DNA of 5,303 nucleotides, taken from Oscillospiraceae bacterium (GTDB taxonomy: Bacteria > Bacillota > Clostridia > Oscillospirales > Ruminococcaceae). The stretch is from contig JAFPYQ010000228.1 in assembly GCA_017394475.1 (NCBI GenBank), positions 1 through 5,303 on the forward strand, given 5' to 3'. The notes under the pieces were generated by a model. That model saw only the letters and a program-made list of their open reading frames with translations, searched no databases and had not been told where the DNA came from. The translations under genes were made by a program, and so were the position numbers. The first letter of the stretch is position 1, and the number at the start of each line of letters is the position of its first letter. Positions 5,303-5,303 of the stretch are shown here, one piece after another.

Positions 5303-5303
5303 C

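Overview
The window looks like a low-to-mid GC Gram-positive (Firmicutes) chromosome, most likely a gut or rumen Oscillospiraceae/Ruminococcus-type bacterium. The basis is a secreted protein with choline/glucan-binding-type YYF-DG repeats, a secreted S41-type protease with a C-terminal wall/membrane anchor, strong AGGAGG-type ribosome binding sites and consensus sigma-A promoters. The assignment is inferred from protein style, not from a marker gene.

Layout: positions 1-96 are the edge of something unresolved, closed by a good rightward intrinsic terminator (97-152). A minus-strand gene (287-1177) encodes an exported cell-wall-binding-repeat protein and has its own near-consensus promoter (1239-1267). 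The 576-base divergent region 1178-1753 holds a degenerate heptamer tandem, two tandem copies of a 69-base repeat and a consensus rightward promoter (1544-1572). It ends in a long leader containing a 12-codon leader peptide (1637-1675). An MFS drug-efflux-type transporter follows (1754-3070), then a secreted S41-like peptidase (3185-5202). A symmetric hairpin (5222-5251) closes the window, followed by what may be the last 15 codons of a converging minus-strand gene.

The most interesting system is the transporter leader. Four segments can pair in mutually exclusive ways: A:B (1604-1617 with 1663-1676), B:C (1663-1678 with 1702-1717) and C:D (1710-1725 with 1734-1749). D contains the transporter's Shine-Dalgarno sequence. 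The leader peptide ORF lies between A and B and its stop codon lies inside B. This is the architecture of antibiotic-inducible erm/cat-type attenuators. The peptide starts MIKTTD, close to the MVKTD of the cat-86 chloramphenicol leader. Together these predict a transporter switched on by a ribosome-targeting antibiotic.

The second notable point is the peptidase start. The ATG with the good ribosome binding site (3185) runs into a stop after three codons (ATG AAA AAG TAA). One extra A in the A-run, or a -1 ribosomal frameshift on AAA AAG, gives a perfect signal peptide joined to the long intact reading frame. This is a recent indel, a sequencing error, a phase switch or programmed frameshifting; the sequence alone does not decide.

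The three main genes do not form an obvious pathway. The two secreted proteins suggest a cell-surface theme, and the transporter is probably an independently regulated resistance gene.
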